Assembly (NCBI GenBank): GCA_012932865.1
Contig: SAXG01000021.1
Coordinates: forward strand, 186,001 to 250,000
Length of the DNA stretch: 64,000 nt
Direction of reading: 5' to 3'
From: Amylostereum areolatum
Taxonomy: Eukaryota > Basidiomycota > Agaricomycetes > Russulales > Stereaceae
The translations under genes and the position numbers were made by a program. The stretch's first letter is position 1. The number at the start of each line of letters is the position of its first letter. The notes below the pieces were generated by a model that made no database searches, had not been told where the DNA came from, and saw nothing but the letters and a program-made list of their open reading frames with translations. Shown piece after piece: positions 33,478 through 46,111 of this stretch.

Positions 33478-36400
33478 ATGCGCTTCCAAAGTGCTATACA
33501 ATTGACCCTCGCGTTCTTCTTCGGAACCAGAACCTGCGCGCAAAGTACTGCGGATCCGGCGTCGTTTGTCAATCTGTTCATCGGGACCACCAACGGCGGC
33601 CATGTTTTCCCTGGTGCTGTTAATGTTTGCACCTCGAGTTATACGAGCGCTTATTTTTCGCGAATTAGGTGCGACACTGCCCCATGGTATGGTCAAAGCA
33701 GGGATGGACACTGATACTCCCGGGGCGGTGGGTACTTCGCTGGATCTACTACCGTCACACATATTCTGATATCATACCACTAGCAAGCTGGATACGACTC
33801 AGACCCATCTTTCAATGTCACCGGGTTTTCTTCTCTTCACAACTCTGGCACTGGGGGGGTGAGATTTTTCCTTTGCGTTGAAATGCCAAGCCAGGGAGCC
33901 TCATAAATATGACAACCTTCTTCTCAGAGTGTGTCGCTCTCGCACTTCAAGATTTTCCCATCAATAAACGGAGGCGCCTTTCAAGATTGTCCGACCTCCC
34001 TCAATAACCGGAAAGTGTTGAGGAAGACGTTATCTAATGGTGTGTTCATGTTAGACTTCCACTTCCCGACAGCTGGCCTTGAACGCTTTGCGCCAGGTAC
34101 CGCCGACGACTTCGCATCCCCGGGATACTTTTCTACCAATCTGGTCTGTGGCGTGCAGTGTGTACCAACAATTGATAACTTATTGTGACTTGGCTATAGA
34201 CCACGGGTGTCCGCGTCGAATTGACAGCCACGGCGAAAGCCTCCATTCAAAGACATACATTCCCTGCGAGCACGGACGGAAGTCCCCCACGCATCATTGT
34301 CGACGTCACCAGCGCCGCGGGAAACACTGGTACCCTTCCTACACTCCAAATCAACTCTACCTCGGGCCAGGTCGTGGGTAAGCTTTACTCGAACCCTCGA
34401 AACATCATTGTGTATGAATACCTGATTACCTTAGGCAGTGGTAATTTCCAGGACGGGTTCGGGCCCGGACGATACACTGTTTTTGGATGCGTAGATTTTG
34501 CTACCCAAGGGGAAGACGGCAACGCCCAAAGTACCGCTCCAACCGAATGGGGCGTGTACTTGGACTCGAACGCACCCATCCCAAAGCTGACAAGTGCCGA
34601 TCAAGTGTACACTGGTCGGTCGATATAATTCATATTTCATCATCTCTCGCTCAGGCGGCGCTTTTATTGCTTCAGGCTTCGGATCACAAGTCGGCGCTCT
34701 GCTTTCATTTTCGCCCATACCTTCAGGCAACACGGTAATCCTCGTTCGGACTGGTGTGTCGTTCATCTCGACAGATCAAGCGTGTTCGAATGCAAAGGAA
34801 ATATCCGACTTTGGGTTTGACCGTGTACATTCTGTAGCGAGGCATGCTTGGAACGATTTGCTTGGTCGTGTCACAGTCGAACTTGGGGACGGCGATGATC
34901 AAGAAAACATGCGCGAACTGTATTACAGTTCGGTGAGCGAAGTTCTCTATCGTCCACCGACAGGAGCGTTCATGAATATGTATAGCTTTACAGAACGCAT
35001 ATCGTCCCTGCTGATTGTAAGTACAGCGTGTGCATACAGCTATAGTGCTAATAGACTTGGATTTTCTGCAGATACTAACGAGAATCCCAAGTGGGCCTCG
35101 ATGGAGCCGTACTACGATTCATTCTTCTGCAATGTGCGCCCCTTCTTTTCTCCGTCTCGTGTATCATCATACCAGAAGGTGACGAATGGCATTAGTGGGA
35201 TACCTACAGGACACTGTATTCGCTGATGGCGCTACACGACCCAGAACGATACGCGGACATCGTGCGTGGGATGATAAATGTCCAGCAGAATGAAGGTGCG
35301 CGGGTTCCCCATTTACTGTACCATTGTATGACCTATGGATCGGCGTATAGGATGGCTTCCCGAGTGTAGAAGCGCGACAAATCCACAAAAAGTACAAGGC
35401 GGAAGCAGTAGGCCTCTTGTTGCTCCCGGGGGTTACCCGACTCTCTGACGGTCTTATTGTCCCCTCTCAATCAGACGGCGATCCTATCGTTGGAGAATTT
35501 CTTGTGAAGTTCGCTGGCTCCCCTCGGTCAATTGCTGTCTATGCTGAGTGCAAACGTTCCCAGATATGCAAGTCAGGCAGAAAAATTAGGCGTGTCGCCG
35601 AATGACCTGTACACGGCGCTGCTTTCGGACGCCGAGAATCTCCCCCCAAATTGGGACTTGATGGGCCGGCAAACCGATGCCTGGAAACAATTCAGTCGGT
35701 TTCTTCTACCAGTCTAACGTATCTTGTATCTACATGTCTCACGGCGTCTTGCTAGACTACTTGCCAGCCGACGTAGTTGAACCTGGTGGAACGCCCACGA
35801 AGGAAGTATCGCGGGCTCTGGAGGTGTGTAGGTCTAGCATGCTCACGCCGAGATTCCTGATTGTGTATGACTTGCATCAGTATGCATTCGGAGATTTTAT
35901 TATCTCTCAAGTCGCAAGAATATTGAACAAGACGGACGACGTTCAGGAAGTAAGGTGGTTCAAGTGTCAGGCGCAATCATCCCTCTCATAGCATTGTAGT
36001 ATGTCGCCCGTGCAGGCAATTTCATCAATCACTGGGATTCGAACACAACCATGCCAGATAACTCTGGACCAGCCAGTGTTAAAGGCATGATGCAGGTAGG
36101 CATTACTATTGCATTCCTCGAGGACATTGTTAACGCAACAGGATGATTCAGAAACGGCTGATCAACCAAACGTTCGTGTTCACGGACCCCCGTCATTGCA
36201 GCGTACACGATCCCTTACATTCAGGGTGCAATACTGTTGCAAATTTCATGGATGGTTTCTATGAAGGCTCTCCGTTATTGGTGCGTTGAGTATCGAACAT
36301 CGTCAGAGCTTAGCTAATCTTCGTCCCTATAGTACTCGCAGGTGGGTGCTTCGAGGTCGGTTTGAGCTGGACATTAATTCTGCTATGTTTAGTACGTGCC

Positions 36401-37245
36401 ACACGACAACGCCAAACTGATCGAACTACAAGGAGGCAACGAAAGTTTCCTCGAGAGGCTTGACTTCATCATCGATAACGTGCGTGTGCCACATCTAGGT
36501 GTTATGGTGCTCAAGTAGTCTCGGTATCTACAGGGTTACTTTGATTCTTCAAACGAACCAGGGCAGCAAATACCGTTCATGTATCACTACGTGAATCGCC
36601 CAGGCTTAAGCACCCAACGTTCGCGTCAAACGATTGCACAGTTTTTCAGGTCTCAATACCACAGGCATTCCCGGGAATGATGGTACGTTCTGGTACGAAT
36701 GTGAGTGCTGCGATCACATCATCGCGTCTACTTTGCAGATTCTGGTACGTCTCTGGCCCCGCCTGTCACTTTCCGTAACTGAGTCAGTCGCGTCGTTATA
36801 GGGGCGATGGGTAGCTACGCGTTTTTCAATCTGGCCGGCCTTTACCCATTACCTGGGACGAGACAGTTCCTCCTCTCATCACCTTATTTCCCTTCTATCT
36901 CCTTCTTCAATCCGGTTTTCAACTCAACGACCACGATCAAAGCTGTGAATTTCCAGGGAAATCCATCGAATGGGACCGGAGGCGCGGTTTTTGTCAAAGT
37001 ACGTTGTCTCAACAACTCTCCACATTTCCGCCTCCGTATACATCAGTAGAGTAGACAATGCTGATTTGGATGTGTAGAACGTCTCGATCAACGGGAAGCC
37101 CTGGAAGTCCGCCTGCTTTCTGGAATGGGACGTTTTCGAGACCGGTTCAGTCGTCGAGCTTGAGCTGACAGATGATATCACCATTCCATGTGGGCAATCT
37201 CCTGACACTCTTCCGCCGTCACTATCTACTGGAGGGTACGACTGA
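33478..37245 (+). CDS. GH92 alpha-mannosidase 1 (tandem copy, one-base overrun)
   Basis: Secreted, normally calcium-dependent exo-alpha-mannosidase that trims alpha-1,2-type mannose from glycans. A signal peptide (MRFQSAIQLTLAFFFGTRTCAQ) precedes VNLFIGTTNGGHVFPG, the GH92 opening. About 20 short exons can be followed: GATLPHGMVKAGMDTD, SLSHFKIFPSI, DDFASPGYFSTNL, WLPECRSAT, NLPPNWDLMGRQTDAW, the acid-bearing YEGSPLLYSQYVPHD (36255-36400), and GND plus DSGAMGSYAFFNLAGLYPL. A 6-nt microexon (36739-36744) supplies the second Asp of the GNDD motif. Between PGND and the preceding AQFF the DNA (36648-36682) is 35 nt long where the paralogue has 34, so the frame is broken by one base just before the active site. 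The end (LSTGGYD, stop 37243-37245) is intact. Confidence 0.85.
36739..36744 (+). other. 6-nt microexon of GH92 gene 1
   Basis: ATTCTG is flanked by an AG acceptor at 36737-36738 and GTACGT donor at 36745. Together with neighbouring bases it encodes Asp-Ser and the first base of Gly in the GNDDSG motif. It is phase 1 on both sides, so skipping preserves the frame. Confidence 0.8.
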
Positions 37246-38154
37246 TCCTACGCGACACCGTAATCTTCATATGTACTGTACTACATGGACGAGCGCTGTC
37301 AGTGTGAGATATACACGCGTCGTGGTCACGTGCTGAGACTCAATATGCTCCATTTGGCAACGCCGAGCCTTCCTGGTTTCCCGAGGTCGGTTTGCTTCTC
37401 AATCTCGACGCCGACAACGTCTTCTGTTGTCCATTTTCGACTATTCGGTCTAGAAGGATACTTGCTAGTAATGTTGGCGACCAGCTGGCAGCGGACAGTT
37501 TCGTACGTACTTCTTCCGATCCCGCGTAGATTCATGCGCTCATACAGTCTCCTAGGTACAGTATGTGACCACATGTGCAGGTGTAGCCGCGTTCGAAAGG
37601 AAACCAACTCTCGGTTCTACATGTCGAAGGCGTCTCAAGATGGGTGGGTGACGGCATTGGAGTGAGTACGGACCTGATCAGGACAAGGGAGATACTCGTT
37701 TTGTGCAGCCTCGGGCTAGCATGGGCTCGTTGTGGGATACGCGGGATGTGGAGGGGGGGGAAATGCGATCACGAGACCGTCATGCACGCGTCTACCTTCA
37801 CGCGACGCGTTCGGTGACCGACTGACCGTCGCTCACTCGGGACTCGGTGGCTTCCATGGCAGGGTTTTTTTAGAGCCGTTTCTGATCGATTCTGCTCTGC
37901 TTGCTCTGCGCTGGCAGCGTTCGCGATCCTCATGGCCAAACGCACCGGTCCTCCACGAGATCACCATCACCTGTCGTTGACCGCCTGACCGCGCTTCCAT
38001 CGCCATCCACAGCTCGCCTCAACGTCCCCTGTTTGGACACTGAACGTTGATGCTCGTGATCGGTAGCCCGTGCCCGTACCCGTACCCGCCAAAGCTTCCC
38101 CTTTCGGATCGCTTTTCTGCCGCCAGGTTACCAAGATGCCATCTCCGAGGTCAT
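37246..38154. other. Spacer between tandem GH92 genes
   Basis: About 0.9 kb without a gene. The plus-strand frame at 37285-37665 has no features. It ends in the promoter of the second copy. Confidence 0.6.
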
Positions 38155-38162
38155 TATAAAAA
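38155..38162 (+). promoter_or_regulatory. TATA box of GH92 gene 2
   Basis: TATAAAAA lies 74 bp upstream of the ATG at 38229. Confidence 0.65.
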
Positions 38163-38228
38163 GGTCACGCAAGCCCCCAACTGCCTCCTCACATCGCTTC
38201 AGCCTTTTGCTCACGAAGTACTTACCGC

Positions 38229-41200
38229 ATGCTGAGCTCTTACAGACTTTCTCTGGCCCTTTTCGCCTTCGCTACCCTTTCCACACCGGGTTCATATGCG
38301 CAAAACACCTCTGACCCTTCATCGTTCGTCAACCTTTTCATCGGCACTACTAACGGTGGTCATGTATTTCCTGGTACCATATCCTCCTCTGTCGATGAAA
38401 TCCACAGCCTGACCGCGTTTCTCGAATATAGGCGCCACGCTGCCCCACGCGATGGTGAAGGTGGGCATGGACACGGATTCCCCAGGAGCGGTGCGTCAGC
38501 CATCCGTTCTTCCCTATGTTGGCACTGACCTCGAACCATCAGCAAGCTGGCTACGACGCCGACCCTCAGTTCAAGGCCACCGGCTTCTCTCATCTGCACG
38601 ATTCTGGCACCGGAGGAGTCAGCCCTCTCCCCCTCGGCCCCTTCGTACATGATCATTGACGGCGTCTTCATCACGGTTGACTTTCAGGGTATCTCGTTGT
38701 CGCATTTCAAGATATTTCCACACATCAACTGTGGAGCCTTCGAAAGCTGCCCGACTGATTTGTCCAATCGCAAAGTTTCCCGGAACGTCCTTTCTGATGG
38801 TTGGTTTTCGCTCTTCTCTTCGCCCGGTGTGCGCTAACGGAATCGGTGCCATCGCGCTTGGAAGGCTCTGCCGATGATTTCGCATCTCCCGGGTATTTCT
38901 CGACTAACCTTGTGAGCATCTTTGTTCCTCTTTTGCGTCGAACGATCGTTGAACGTTGAACGAACGCCCGGTAGTCGTCTGGTGTTCGTGTGGAAATGAC
39001 ATCCACCGAACACGCTTCCATTCAGCGACACACCTTCTCTCCGAGCTCGGACGGAAGCCCTCCGAGGATCAATGTTGACATATCCAATGCCGCGGGCAAC
39101 TCGGCTACAGTACCCTTTGTCCAGATCGACCCTACCACTGGCCGCGTCACTGGCAAGTCCTTTATTCTCCACGCGCTCTCTCTAATCATGTGTTGTGTGC
39201 TTCCTAGGCGGTGCGAACTTCCAAGTCTCATTCGGTCCTGGACGCTATAACGTGTTTGGTTGTGTCGACTTTGCCGTGCAGAGTCCAGATGGAAGCTTGC
39301 AATCTGCCGCGCCGATTGAGTATGGGGTGTATCTTTCTAACCAGGCACTGTCGAACTTCACGAGCGGCAACCAGGTGTACACGGGTTAGGATCTTCCGTT
39401 GGGGAGGACAACCTATCTCTTCTGACGAACGTTGTCACTAGGTTTCCAATCCGAAATGGGTGCACTTTTGTCTTTCCAGCCGGCCGCCTCTGGAGACACC
39501 GTTATCCTCGTCCGGACGGGCGTGTCTTTCATATCAACAGATCAAGCCTGCTCCAATGCGCAAGAAATCAACAATTTTGATTTTGAAGGTGTGCGGACGG
39601 CTGCGAGACAAGCTTGGAACGATCTCCTTGGACGCATTACTATCCAATTGGGAGATGGGAACGACCAAGAGGATATGCGCACCCTCTTTTACAGCTCTGT
39701 GAGCTGATACCCTATATGATATCATGTTTATGCTCAACACATCGGTATCATGTAGCTTTACAGGACGCATATAGTCCCAGCTGATTGTGGGTACAACCAT
39801 ATTGAACTCATGTGTATGACTCACACCCCACTCCACTAAGACACAAACGAGAATCCAAACTGGAACTCGACCGAGCCTTACTACGATTCTTTCTACTGCA
39901 ACGTGAGTATATCAACCCTCTGTCTATGCGCATAGTGAGCTGAATATGCAGTGGGAATAGTGGGATACTTACCGGACTCTGTACCCGTTGATGTCACTGC
40001 ATGACCCCAACCGATTCGCTCAGATCGTTCAAGGGATGATCAACATCCAGCAGCATGAAGGTGTGGATACCCGCCGTCTCGATGGCGTACCGCCTGACTG
40101 ACAAGTACAGGGTGGATTCCTGAATGCAGAGGAGCGACACAACAGCAATGGATCCAAGGCGGAAGTGGTGATTCCCCTTACTCTCTCTATCCTTGACAAC
40201 GTTTTAACCTTACTTCGTCCTAGACGGCGACCCCATACTCGGAGAATTTTTTGTCAAGTGGGTCCATTGACCGATGAGGGCCCGCTAACTGTATCTGACA
40301 CGAATCTCTCCCAGGTTTGCTGATCAGGCAGCATCCATGGGTGTATCCGCGGACGATCTCTATACGGCACTGCTTGCAGACGCAGAGAACCTGCCGCCGA
40401 ACTGGGACGTGATGGGCAGGCATACGGATGCCTGGAAGACTTTCAGTACGTCTGTCTTTCGACTTCACCTAGTAGGCGTGTCTCAATTGCGATTTAGACT
40501 ACCTGCCTATGGATCTCATCGAGCCGGGAGGAACCCCAACCAAACAAGTGTCGCGGGCCTTGGAGGTGTGCCATACATCCTCCGTAGAAGCTTACTGCAT
40601 CTCATGTTGGGTATAGTACTCCTTTGGTGATTTCGCCCTCTCCCAAGTTGCCAAAATCATGAACAAGACAGATGATGCGGCTAAGGTAAGATGCCATCCT
40701 CCTTCGTGATTTGTCCGCTTAACGTGTGGTTTGTCAGTACGTCGCCCGTGCCGGAAATTTCGCAAATCATTGGAACCCTAACACCACCATGCCGGACAAC
40801 TCTGGGCCTGCAAGCGTCAAGGGTATGATGCAGGTGGGTTGCTGGTTTCGATCTCCTATCTCGCCACATATACTAAAGATGTGTTCTGGTTGGCTGTGGT
40901 CGACAGCAACGACTAATCAACGGAACCTTTTCCTTTACAGACCCACGACATTGCAGCGTGAACGACCCACAACATGCTACGTGCTTCCTTGTTGCGACTA
41001 ACACAGATGGGTTTTACGAAGGATCTCCACTCCTGGTACGTGTCCAAACACGTAGTACTACATCTTGTTCAGTATGGTCTAACCGTGCCTGCATAGTACT
41101 CCCAATACGTCCCGCACGATAACGCGAAGTTAATTGAGCTTCAAGGAGGAAACGAAAACTTTATCGAACGTCTTGATTTCATCATCGACAATGTACGTCT

Positions 41201-41945
41201 TCCTGTGCTCTTGTGCTTGTGGTATCGAACAACGTTCTCATATTGTTCAGGGCTACTTTGATGTAACGGACGAGCCGGGGCAGCAGATCCCTTTCATGTA
41301 CCATTACGGGAACCGCCCAGGCTTGAGCACACAGCGCTCGCGCCAAACGATCGCTCAGTTCTTCAACCTAACGATCGACGGTCTTCCTGGGAATGATGGC
41401 ACGTTCTCTATGTCTTTCCTCACCGATGTTTCGTGCTTATCGAATCTTCCAGATTCCGGTTTGCTTTTCTGTATTTGCCTCTGGGGACATGTGTGACTAA
41501 CACAATCTGATAGGCGCGATGGGTAGCTACGCGTTCTTCTACCTCGCCGGGTTGTATCCGCTTCCCGCGACACGACAATTCCTTCTCTCTTCGCCGTTCT
41601 TCCCCTCCGTCTCTTTTTTCAATCCAGCATTCAACACGACGACGACAATCAGGACCACCAACTTTCAGGGTAATCCCGCCAATGGGACGGGAGGTTCCGT
41701 CTTCGTCAAAGTGAGCTATTCACTCGGCATTGTTGAACTTTCTGTGATATCACGCTAATTTATGATCTGGGGTATAGAACGTGACGATTGACGGGCAGCC
41801 TTGGAAGTCAACGTGCTTCTTGGAATGGGATGCGTTTGTTAATGGGTCGACAATTGAGCTGGAATTAACAGACGACGTCACTATACCTTGTGGCTCGTCG
41901 GCGGATGCTCTCCCGCCCTCGCTGTCTACTGGGGGATACGATTAA
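38229..41945 (+). CDS. GH92 alpha-mannosidase 2 (intact tandem copy)
   Basis: Secreted mannosidase of family GH92 with an uninterrupted frame across about 20 exons. Signal peptide (MLSSYRLSLALFAFATLSTPGSYAQ), then VNLFIGTTNGGHVFPG, GATLPHAMVKVGMDTDSPGA, SLSHFKIFPHINCGAF, DDFASPGYFSTNL, FGPGRYNVFGCVDF, TGVSFISTDQACSNA, YYDSFYCN, WIPECRGAT, NLPPNWDVMGRHTDAW, GPASVKGMMQ, YEGSPLL plus YSQYVPHD (Glu here corresponds to the proposed catalytic acid of the family), and PGND-DSGAMGSYAFFYLAGLYPL (base-side Asp pair). It ends LSTGGYD at 41945. Two introns start with GC rather than GT (39153 and 41399); at both positions gene 1 has GT. It is a close paralogue of the gene 1 kb upstream in the same orientation, so a tandem duplication. 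Confidence 0.93.
41453..41458 (+). other. 6-nt microexon of GH92 gene 2
   Basis: ATTCCG lies between an AG acceptor (41451-41452) and a GT donor (41459). It encodes the Asp-Ser of GNDDSG, at the same position and phase as in gene 1. The intron before it begins with GCACGT. Confidence 0.8.
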
Positions 41946-42429
41946 CAGCGATGTCGACGAAGGAGTGACGACTCCAAGTTTGTACTTACTTATAGTTGTA
42001 CTCGAGTACTCAGTAAGGTGGTCCTATACCATCACCGCTCAGTGCATCAGGTCTGCAATTTCAATTCATTAAGTTGTTCATTCTGCTTTTGGCTCAGTGC
42101 CATTGTCCGATGTGAGTGATCCTCACCAGACTTGGTTGAAGTCTGAAAGTTTCATTGCCAGACTACTGCCAGTGAAACAGACCTACGTGACTACATGTTC
42201 AGAACGGCTTACGTCAGGAGGATTACCCCAAGGAGTGAAGATGACCGGGGCGGCGGGCCCCGGTGTCCCTGCCGAAGGATGCAGTCATCGTCGGCGCGGC
42301 GAGCCCCGATCACAGATCTACCCAACTTTGAGGCTGTAAATGCCAAATCAAGCCGTGTAATCAACGTCCAGCGCGGTATGTAACGCGGTGTTTCACGGTC
42401 CCCGTTCCCACCACCCTTGTCTTTCTACC
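41946..42429. other. Intergenic, GH92-2 to transcription factor
   Basis: No gene. It is the 3' flank of GH92-2 and the promoter of the next gene. Confidence 0.6.
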
Positions 42430-45400
42430 ATGTCCTCCCAGGAAGACGAATCATACAGTAACGGCGTCCCCGATCACAAAAAACGCAAACTTCAACGCGC
42501 CTGCGATGTCTGCCGCCGAAGGAAAGGTTCGTTGTGCTCTATTATCTTCGTCTCATATTCACATGTTCACATTCGGACGCTCTGTTAGTGCGCTGTGAGT
42601 TGGCACACTCCCGGCGTCCGATCCTCATAACTGAACGGATCCACCAGGTGACGGGGGTCGGATGCCAGGGAATAGATGTTCGCAATGTCTGGTACACAAT
42701 CTTGATTGTTCCTACCTGGAAGGTGCAGGGGTGCGTCATGAAACAATGAACCATCATACACACCAGCTTACGGGATTTTAGAAACGCGGTCCTCCAAAGG
42801 GGTCAGTTATTTGTGCCGTACTGTGTTGTGCTGCTGACGTTCGGAGTAGATATGTCGAAGGTCTAGAACGCCGCCTCAAGAAGATGGAAAGTCTACTCAA
42901 AGAAGTACGTCACGGTCGTCCTCCCAGTTCCCTACCCTTTAATATATTTCATTCCATCCATCTCGTCCTCGATGAACATCCAACATCGTCATGCTCACCG
43001 GTTGTTGTTCAGGTCCGTCCCGACATTGATCCTCGAGAGCTTGCCGAAGGCGACAGTCCGTCGCATGATCTAGATGTGCTCGGCGGTCCTAGCTCGAGCA
43101 GTTTCGGTCCTAAACCGTTTAGTGGTGTATCGAAGGCGACTGCTCGTCGATACTCTCAAACTCCCATCCTAACTCTCGATCCCGACAGCCTCGAATCAAG
43201 CGACGTCGATCAGGCGGATGTCAACAGTTTGACCGAGAGTCTGAAAAATGCGAACGTCGGCTCCCGTTTTTTTGGGAAGTCGAGCGACGTGCATCTTATT
43301 CGAACCACTCTCGACTTGAAAAAAGAATACACGGGACAGGACGAGATCAAAAACATGAAGATCCTGGCAACGGAGACGGGGAAGCCGGCATTCCTAGACC
43401 TTCGTCCAGTACGTAGCTTTAAAGTGGTTCATTTGAGCTGTATCAAGTATTGACATTCCCATTACAGTGGGAGAAGGCTGAGGCTGATGCTGAGGAGGAG
43501 CTCCGGTACTCATTCCCAGATACAGACCTCCTGCAAGAACTCCTGCGCTTGTACTTCGAACATATCAACGTATTCACGCCCTTGCTTCATCAACCCACAT
43601 TCGAAATGAACGTCCAAGATGGTTTGCACTATCATGATGCTGGTTTTGCCGAAGTCCTACTCCTTGCGTGCGCTTGTGCCTCTCGTTACTCGACGGACCC
43701 TCGTGTCGTCCTTTCCGGAACCGGAGATTGGACGTCAAGTGGCTGGTACTGGTTTAAGCAAGTAAACTTGTCGTCCAAGTCCTTGTTGGTATCGCCACGA
43801 ATATATGACCTGCAGAAATATTCGGTGCGTCCACCACTTGGGTTCTAGGCCACGACAACGACTAATCATAACATAGCTAGGGTGCACCTTCTTGCAGGGA
43901 TGTTCTGCACCCCAGGCCTGTTGGACCTTGTGCGGATTTGGCATCCGTGTGGCCCAGGACGTAGGCGCGCATCGGCGGAAAGTTTATAGTGCAACACCGA
44001 CGGTGGAAAACGAACTCTGGAAACGGGCATTCTGGTAGGCTCTCAGCCACGATGTGAATCTGCTCGCGTCAATACTGGCATTCAGGATTTTGTTCATCAA
44101 GGATAGGGCGTTCAGCGCGGCCTTCGGCCGTCCTTGTGCGATTCAAGAGGAAGAGTAGATTTGTTGCCATTCCTCAAGCAGAGCGCGTCGATAACAGATA
44201 CTCTCAGTATAGATGTGGATCTTCCAGCTGAGTGCGATGACGAGTATTGGACGCACCCCGATCCTGCACAAGCATTCAAGCAACCCGCGGGGAAACCTTC
44301 GAAGGCGTCGTTTTTTATTGCCAGCATCAAGCTCCACCAGATCCAGGGCACCATCTTGCGTACAATCGTAAGTTAGGTTTGGTAGTTTCATGTTTGTTTG
44401 GAACTGAATTCTCTGCATAGTACTCTATCAACAAGTCAAAGGTTATACTGGGTTTCATCGGGCCCGATTGGGAACAGCACACTGTCGCCGAACTGGACTC
44501 AGCTCTCAACCAATGGGTTGACTCAGTCCCAGACCATAGTGCGTTGGCCTTCCGTCGAGCTTTATGTATCTCCGTACTCATACAATATTCAGTCAGATGG
44601 GATCCAGCACGGGAGGATACGCTCTTCTTCATGCAGTCCGCCTGTCTCTTCAGCAACTATTATCAAGTGCAAATCATGGTCCACCGTCCTTTCATTCCTT
44701 CACCGAATAAACCCTCTCCACTCTCCTTTCCTTCGCTCGCAATTTGTACGAATGCCGCCCGATCGTGCAGTCACATTGTCGGACACCTTCAACGCCGAAA
44801 GGACAGTCCCACCCCGGGCCCTGATATGCATGTATGCCATTCTCGAGCTGTGTCGGAATAATCTGACTAGTGGAATATCTGAATACAGATTCCTGCGTTC
44901 GCGGCGGGTGCCGTGCTCCTCCTGAGCATATGGGGCGCGCGTCATTCTGGAACGACCATCGATCCCGCGAAGGAGATGGAGGACGTGTACAGATGTATGA
45001 AAATGTTGAAGGATGCAGAAGCAAGGTATGTGCACCTACCTATCTCTTCACCCTCACGTATGAATATAATCAATAGGTGGCTTGTGACCGGACGACTATG
45101 GTGAATCCCGCCTGTGTATGCGTCTAAAAAGTGGCTCATCTGATCTCTCAGGGATATCTTATATGATCTTGCATCCGTGGGAGACCTCCCTCTCCCTCGA
45201 ACTTCCCCTGGGCGCAAGCGAACCCGAGAGGAGGCCGCCCGCCCGTCAACCTCATCGTCCGCCGTGTTCTCCGCTCCCCCCTTACCGGCCACTTTTACGG
45301 GCCTACCGCCTCCTATCAACACCCCCTCTCCAGGTTCTGACAACGCGTTCGGCAGCGTTGTCTCCAACTCACGAGCGTACCCACCAGTGCATGAGACGTT

Positions 45401-45914
45401 CCCGATGCATAGCGACGAGCTCGGACGCATGCCGACGCACCCAAACTCCTTGCCCGTTGATTTATCCTGGTTCCAGCAGAGACCATCCGGCCGATCCCAG
45501 ACCGCACAGGTAGATCGTGCTCAGCCCTTTGCGTACCAGGGCGGCATGTTCGACCCACAAACTCTAGGGTGCTTCGACTCGAACTCTATAGGTGTCGGCG
45601 AAAACACGACAGATATGGTGAACGGGCCAAATGCAGCACCAGGCCTTTACGATGCGTTCGCGCAGCCTCTTCTTGCCGGACAAGGCGTTACCACAGACCC
45701 AGTAGACGTGTGGGGTAATGCTCCTAGTTGGTAAGCTGCATCTATTGCATGTCTCTTGCCGTCAGACATTGACTTCCCCACTTCATTCATCTGTAGCCTT
45801 GAGGATTGGGATTCATATATCACGAACATGGCTCAGCACCCTCCGCCACCTGCACAGCAACACCATTCATCGGACAATCGAGGATATATGTCCGGCTACT
45901 TACACACAGCGTGA
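42430..45914 (+). CDS. Zn2Cys6 fungal-specific transcription factor
   Basis: Nuclear regulator with an N-terminal zinc cluster and the fungal transcription-factor middle domain. The finger reads C-x2-C-x6-C-x9-C-x2-C-x6-C (CDVCRRRKVRC, DGGRMPGNR, CSQCLVHNLDC) and is split by two introns around a 6-nt microexon (42589-42594). The linker KRGPPKGYVEGLERRLKKMESLLKE is a typical basic linker plus coiled coil. The middle domain is readable in consecutive exons: LLRLYFEHINVFTPLLHQPTF, GCTFLQGCSAPQACW, GFGIRVAQDVGAHRRKVYS, RAFSAAFGRPCAIQEED and DVDLPAECDDEYW. A Ser/Pro-rich tail ends at 45914. All of about 14 exons stay in frame. Its 3' end faces the P450 gene 197 bp away. Target genes cannot be read from sequence; control of that P450 is only a guess. 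Confidence 0.92.
42589..42594 (+). other. 6-nt microexon inside the zinc cluster
   Basis: TGCGCT is bounded by an AG acceptor (42587-42588) and GTGAGT donor (42595). It completes Val, encodes Arg and gives the first base of the third zinc-binding Cys (AAA G / TG CGC T / GT). It is phase 1 on both sides. Confidence 0.8.
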
Positions 45915-46111
45915 TCATCATAGAACAGGGACAGGTCTCGTACGAAATTATAGAATGCTTTCTTTACCGTAGACATACAACTGTAATTAGGTCATTCATA
46001 TACATTTGCTGTTACTCGATATCATTGCTTCGGGGTTTCGATTCCAGTACGAAGATAGCACCATGCGACACGTACGTTACAGTAACGTACATGACATATC
46101 GAAGCCTCTAT

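Noticed and set aside
32975..33505. 177-codon frame before GH92-1
   Set aside because: It contains the GH92-1 TATA box and start codon in another frame and shows no features.
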